Shown piece after piece: positions 5,076 to 7,837 of a stretch of DNA of 7,837 nt; the first letter of the stretch is position 1, and every line of letters begins with the position of its first letter. The translations under genes and the position numbers were made by a program. Location of the stretch: the NCBI GenBank assembly GCA_003663535.1, contig QMUE01000043.1:1-7837 (forward strand), written 5' to 3'. Below the pieces are notes generated by a model. The model saw only the letters and a program-made list of their open reading frames with translations, had not been told where the DNA came from and did not search any database. The DNA comes from Thermococci archaeon. Lineage in GTDB: Archaea; Methanobacteriota_B; Thermococci; Thermococcales; Thermococcaceae.

Positions 5076-6377
5076 ATGGTTGCTGAAGAAGAGATTTTTA
5101 ACGACCTACAAACAAACGGAATTATTGGGCCACACTCCAAAATGCTTGGGCCTGTGGCAGATGGGGGAAGAATAATCTTCGTTACAGCACCCGGATGCTG
5201 GGGTCCAATGATAACTCCGACTTTAAGAGGAGGCCACGAAGTCAACGTGCCAGTTGCAGTTGAGAATGCAAAAGTTGGTGATGGACTGGTAATGAAGATA
5301 AAGAGCATAAAAGTCCTCTCAAAAGCGGCCTCTTCGGGAGTGGATACCGTTAGGGAGGGGACCTTTGTTGGCGATCCATTTGTGGCCAAAAAGTGCCCCG
5401 CATGTAACGAACCATGGCCCGAATTTGAGGTAGTTGGGATTGGAGAAGACGCCGTGAGGTGCAAGCACTGCGGATCCCCAGCTTCACCATTTAAGATGGT
5501 CAATGGGTATACAATGGTCTTTGACCATAATTTAGGAGTTGGAGTTACAGTAAATAAAGAAACCGCTGAGATGATAGCCAAAGATGCTTGGGAGTGGCAT
5601 TCTCTACCCAAGAACTCAAAACAAGTGCCAATTCTAATATTTGCAAAAGCTGATATAGTTGGAGTTCCCTCAAGAATGATACCATTTTTAGGTCAGTTTG
5701 GAACTATACCTGCAGTAGATATTCCTGACTCCCACAATGCTGGAGATTTTGGTTCCTTCTTGATAGATGCCCCACATCCATATGCAATAACAAAAGAAGA
5801 ATACGATACAAAACTTACCGATGGACATTTGGACATTGATGCAGTTAAAGAAGGGGCAATTATAATAGCTCCAGTAAAAGTCGATGGCGGTGGTGTTTAC
5901 GCTGGAGATGCCCATGCAATGCAAGGGGATGGGGAAGTTGCAGGACACACGACAGATGTAAGTGCTGAAAGTGAAATAGAAGTTTCAGTTATTAAGAACC
6001 TCAATCTAGACGGCCCATTATTGCTACCACTAGAAAAGGATCTACCTCCCTTGGCCAAACCTTGGAGAAAGGACGAATGGGAAAGAGTACAAACCTTAGC
6101 TAAAAAGTTTGGAATCGAACCGGAGCCAGTTGCCCCAATACAAATAATAGGATCTGGGCCCACAATAAATGAAGCTGCCATGAGAGGTTTCGAAAGGGCC
6201 GCAAAGCTCTTTGGAATGAGTATTGAAGAAGTTAGAAATAGGGTCACCATAAGTGGAGCCGTAGAGATTGGCAGACTTCCAGGAATAGTTCAGGTTTCAA
6301 TGCAAGTACCCTTGGGTATCCTTGAGAAGATAGGAATAGACGAATTAGTTGTGAAACATTACAAACTGTCCTTCTAA
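5076..6377 (+). CDS. Acetamidase/formamidase family protein (FmdA/AmdA) with internal zinc-ribbon-like segment
   Basis: A 433-residue cytoplasmic hydrolase of the FmdA_AmdA family, which cleaves short amides such as formamide or acetamide to ammonia and the acid. Family features include VEGTFVGDPF-like sequence near 93-102, DIPDSHNAGDFG (215-226), a TDGHLDID segment (248-255), GVYAGDAHAMQGDGE (273-287) holding the conserved metal and active-site region, and AGHTTDVSAE (289-298). Residues 107-132 form a CPAC...CKHC pair (Cys 107, 110, 129, 132), a zinc-ribbon arrangement inserted in the N-terminal half; I believe classic bacterial formamidases lack it but related archaeal proteins may share it. 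The start is set by GGTGAT five bases before ATG and by the TATA box. Probably cytoplasmic, as there is no signal peptide. The family call is firm; which amide is used is unknown, hence no symbol. Confidence 0.92.
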   Translation: MVAEEEIFNDLQTNGIIGPHSKMLGPVADGGRIIFVTAPGCWGPMITPTLRGGHEVNVPVAVENAKVGDGLVMKIKSIKVLSKAASSGVDTVREGTFVGDPFVAKKCPACNEPWPEFEVVGIGEDAVRCKHCGSPASPFKMVNGYTMVFDHNLGVGVTVNKETAEMIAKDAWEWHSLPKNSKQVPILIFAKADIVGVPSRMIPFLGQFGTIPAVDIPDSHNAGDFGSFLIDAPHPYAITKEEYDTKLTDGHLDIDAVKEGAIIIAPVKVDGGGVYAGDAHAMQGDGEVAGHTTDVSAESEIEVSVIKNLNLDGPLLLPLEKDLPPLAKPWRKDEWERVQTLAKKFGIEPEPVAPIQIIGSGPTINEAAMRGFERAAKLFGMSIEEVRNRVTISGAVEIGRLPGIVQVSMQVPLGILEKIGIDELVVKHYKLSF

Positions 6378-6383
6378 TTCAAA

Positions 6384-6402
6384 TTCTTTTCTTTAAAATT
6401 TT
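6384..6402 (+). terminator. Possible terminator after the amidase gene
   Basis: Starting seven bases after the stop codon, TTCTTTTCTTT leads into the 14-base palindrome TTTAAAATTTTAAA (6392-6405). T-rich runs like this end transcripts in Thermococcales. The tract is less regular than the one after the next gene. Confidence 0.35.
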
Positions 6403-6608
6403 AAATATTGTTACAAAATAGCGTAATACTAAAACTTCTAAAAAAAATCATGCAAAAATTGTAAACTAATGTTACATCTAATTCCCTGAATTAAGAGATT
6501 TCGAAGAAACGAGTAGTACTTTTTGTTTTAAAAACATAAAATTTTATTAAAATAAATACAAACAATAATGAGTAAAAATAAAGAAAAATTACAAAGACAT
6601 ACACAAAA

Positions 6609-6616
6609 TATATAAA
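6609..6616 (+). promoter_or_regulatory. TATA box for the DUF1097-like gene
   Basis: TATATAAA centred about 38 bases before the ATG at 6650, with the expected transcript start near 6638 at the ribosome site GGTGAT (6639-6644). The rest of the 272-base gap from the amidase stop is very AT-rich; I see two copies of TGTTACA (6409-6415, 6471-6477) and nothing else of note. Confidence 0.65.
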
Positions 6617-6649
6617 GGAGTAACGTATAATAATTAAAGGTGATTTGTT

Positions 6650-7177
6650 ATGGCAGTTGTAAAACAAAGAATTCCTCTTTGGATAGCGACCCCTATTACT
6701 GTAGCGGTAGCAACTCCCCTTGCAACAAGGTTAGGGACTTGGGGTCTCCCCGTGTGGATTAGCTTTATTGTTTGGGCTGAGTATTTTGTGCTCGGAGCAA
6801 ATATGGAAGCATTGAAAATGATCGGCTACGGTTTCCTCTATGGTTGTCTCATGACGGCCTTTTGGCTAGCGTCCTCAGTTGCATTAACCTCTGCAATGGC
6901 CTTTGATATAGCATTTATCATAACAAACTTCATTTGGATTGGTCTCATAGTCTATAGTTTCAAGAATCCTAGTATAGGTAAGGCAGTTTTACCAATATTC
7001 AACGGGGTTTCTATGACACTTGCTGTGTATTTCACTGGAGCTTTGCCTCCGGTAGAAGTAGGTGCGTACAGTGCGACTTTTGTTGCAGCCTTCTGGGCAT
7101 TAATAGCAGGATACTTCGGTGGGTTCTTGGGATGGTTTAACGTCGCAATAACATTTCCGTACACGGCTGAAGAATGA
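6650..7177 (+). CDS. Six-helix membrane protein, DUF1097-like
   Basis: A 175-residue, very hydrophobic protein with six likely membrane helices at about 10-28, 32-50, 57-80, 84-104, 112-132 and 142-168 and almost no soluble part. The pattern GLPVWISFIVWAEYFVLG followed by a GYGFLYGCL segment fits the DUF1097 family of small inner membrane proteins, whose function is not established. Small size, glycine- and tryptophan-rich helices and the place directly after an amidase gene recall amide or urea channels, so it might let amides or ammonia cross the membrane; this is inference from context. The gene has its own TATA box and GGTGAT five bases before ATG, and a strong T-tract terminator follows, so it is probably a single-gene transcript. 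The start is well supported. Confidence 0.8.
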   Translation: MAVVKQRIPLWIATPITVAVATPLATRLGTWGLPVWISFIVWAEYFVLGANMEALKMIGYGFLYGCLMTAFWLASSVALTSAMAFDIAFIITNFIWIGLIVYSFKNPSIGKAVLPIFNGVSMTLAVYFTGALPPVEVGAYSATFVAAFWALIAGYFGGFLGWFNVAITFPYTAEE

Positions 7178-7179
7178 AG

Positions 7180-7205
7180 TTTTTGATCTTTTTATTTCTA
7201 TTTTT
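7180..7205 (+). terminator. T-tract terminator after the DUF1097-like gene
   Basis: Three runs of five T (7180-7184, 7189-7193, 7201-7205) begin two bases after the stop codon. Closely spaced T runs without a stable hairpin are the usual archaeal intrinsic terminator. Confidence 0.6.
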
Positions 7206-7294
7206 AGGTATAACATAAATTGTTACCATTCTCAGAGATAGATCGTAAATATCATAAATACTTTTTTCATGTTTTTACAATATTGGATTTTTTC

Positions 7295-7311
7295 TATAAC
7301 AATTTGTGTGT
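7295..7311. promoter_or_regulatory. Weak match to the Thermococcales glycolytic motif upstream of ppsA
   Basis: TATAAC-AATTT-GTGTGT has 9 of the 12 fixed positions of the TATCAC-N5-GTGATA site bound by TrmBL1, and lies upstream of the TATA box, where sites of gluconeogenic genes activated by that regulator are found. In DNA this AT-rich the match is not strong. Confidence 0.2.
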
Positions 7312-7337
7312 AAAAAGTTTTAAAAAGTTTGATATAT

Positions 7338-7346
7338 TACATATAA
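7338..7346 (+). promoter_or_regulatory. Probable TATA box for ppsA
   Basis: TACATATAA centred 37 bases before the ATG at 7379, the same spacing as the other genes, with GGTGAT (7369-7374) four bases before ATG. The TTTAAATA at 7354-7361 looks more like a TATA box by sequence but is too close to the ATG to serve it. Confidence 0.45.
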
Positions 7347-7378
7347 CTAGTGGATTTAAATACAAGAAGGTGATAGTC

Positions 7379-7837
7379 ATGTCAAGTTCCGAAAAGTCCA
7401 AGAAAAATATTTTGTGGTTTGAAGAAATAAACAAAGATGATTTAAATATAGTAGGTGGGAAAGGTGCAAACCTCGGAGAACTAGTATCCATAGGAGTTAG
7501 AGTTCCTGAAGGGTTTGTAGTAACCTCCACCGCTTTCAAAGAGTTTATGCGTGAAAGCGGTATTTGGGACGAACTCCAAACTCTCTTAGATAAAACAAAA
7601 AATATAACTAAGGTTTCAGAAATACAAGAAAGCGCTAAAAGGATACAAAACATGATAATATCTGCCCACCTAAATAAAGATCTAGAAAGAGGAATTATAG
7701 AAGCATATGAAAAACTCTGTGAAATAAAAAGGAAAAGAACACAAAAGTAGCAATAAGAAGTTCAGCAACTGCTGAAGATTTGCCAAGTGCTAGTTTTGCA
7801 GGTATGCAAGATACTTACCTATATGTATCCACCCCAG
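7379..7837 (+). pseudogene. ppsA: Phosphoenolpyruvate synthase, N-terminal part, reading frame broken and cut by the window edge
   Basis: Phosphoenolpyruvate synthase turns pyruvate, ATP and water into phosphoenolpyruvate, AMP and phosphate. The first 123 codons from ATG 7379 carry the opening of its ATP-binding domain: WFEEI, then VGGKGANLGEL and VRVPEGFVVTSTAFKEF. This frame stops at TAG (7748-7750). In the frame one base back, the protein goes on from about 7723 as [20 protein letters not shown] and DTYLY, the next conserved block, to the window end. The join falls in the A-rich stretch 7722-7736; one extra A in the five-A run 7726-7730 would restore a single frame reading [15 protein letters not shown]. 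Possible causes are a sequencing or assembly error, a true disabling mutation, or -1 slippage at AAA. The remaining two thirds of the gene lie beyond the window. GGTGAT before ATG fixes the start; upstream in-frame codons back to 7220 are non-coding in character. Confidence 0.85.

Noticed and set aside
5048..5611. 187-codon minus-strand frame opposite the amidase gene
   Set aside because: Low-complexity Ser/Thr/Pro-rich translation typical of the antisense of a real gene; the plus-strand amidase is conserved through the whole stretch.
7220..7378. Upstream extension of the ppsA frame to ATG 7220
   Set aside because: The extra 53 residues are Phe/Lys/Asn-rich from AT-rich DNA, cover the promoter, and the GGTGAT site fixes the start at 7379.

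Overview
The window looks like a piece of a hyperthermophilic archaeal chromosome, most likely from the Thermococcales (an AT-rich Thermococcus or relative). Three things point there: a tungsten-type aldehyde ferredoxin oxidoreductase family protein, an archaeal bacterio-opsin-activator-type HTH regulator, and promoters of the archaeal kind. Those promoters have a TATA box centred about 35-38 bases before the start codon and, in front of several genes, a GGTGAT ribosome binding site 4-5 bases before ATG. The species assignment is inference; no rRNA or tRNA gene is present.

Layout. Minus strand, 1-3083: the start of a small protein leaving the window (possibly MoaD/ThiS-like), directly downstream of a complete AOR-family oxidoreductase gene (101-1939) with its own promoter; then a small class I methyltransferase (2063-2575); then a short HTH_10 regulator (2622-3083) that seems to lack the first part of its family's N-terminal domain and starts on TTG. 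Plus strand, 3235-7837: a 12-helix major facilitator transporter divergent from the regulator; a 600-base region without a recognisable gene (4468-5075); an acetamidase/formamidase family enzyme with an internal four-cysteine zinc-ribbon-like segment (5076-6377); a six-helix DUF1097-like membrane protein (6650-7177); and the first part of a phosphoenolpyruvate synthase gene whose reading frame is broken at an A-rich run (7379-end).

The 4468-5075 gap is the least explained part. It holds a good TATA box followed by a GC-richer, hairpin-bearing stretch ending in a T tract (about 4570-4663), which overlaps a possible 36-codon ORF. After that come a pyrimidine-rich block with five CTCTACA copies (4720-4804), a cluster of short perfect palindromes (4821-4848), and an AT inverted repeat (4948-4963). 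Between the TATA box and ATG of the amidase gene lies a perfect 8-bp inverted repeat (5048-5069) that includes the ribosome binding site, a strong operator candidate.

How the genes may work together (inference): the amidase would release ammonia plus formate or acetate from short amides, and the DUF1097-like protein next to it and the MFS protein before it could move substrate or product, although each appears to have its own promoter. The AOR-family enzyme would oxidise an aldehyde with ferredoxin as acceptor. Phosphoenolpyruvate synthase would feed gluconeogenesis if the frame is intact in the living cell. I see no CRISPR array and no intact mobile element.
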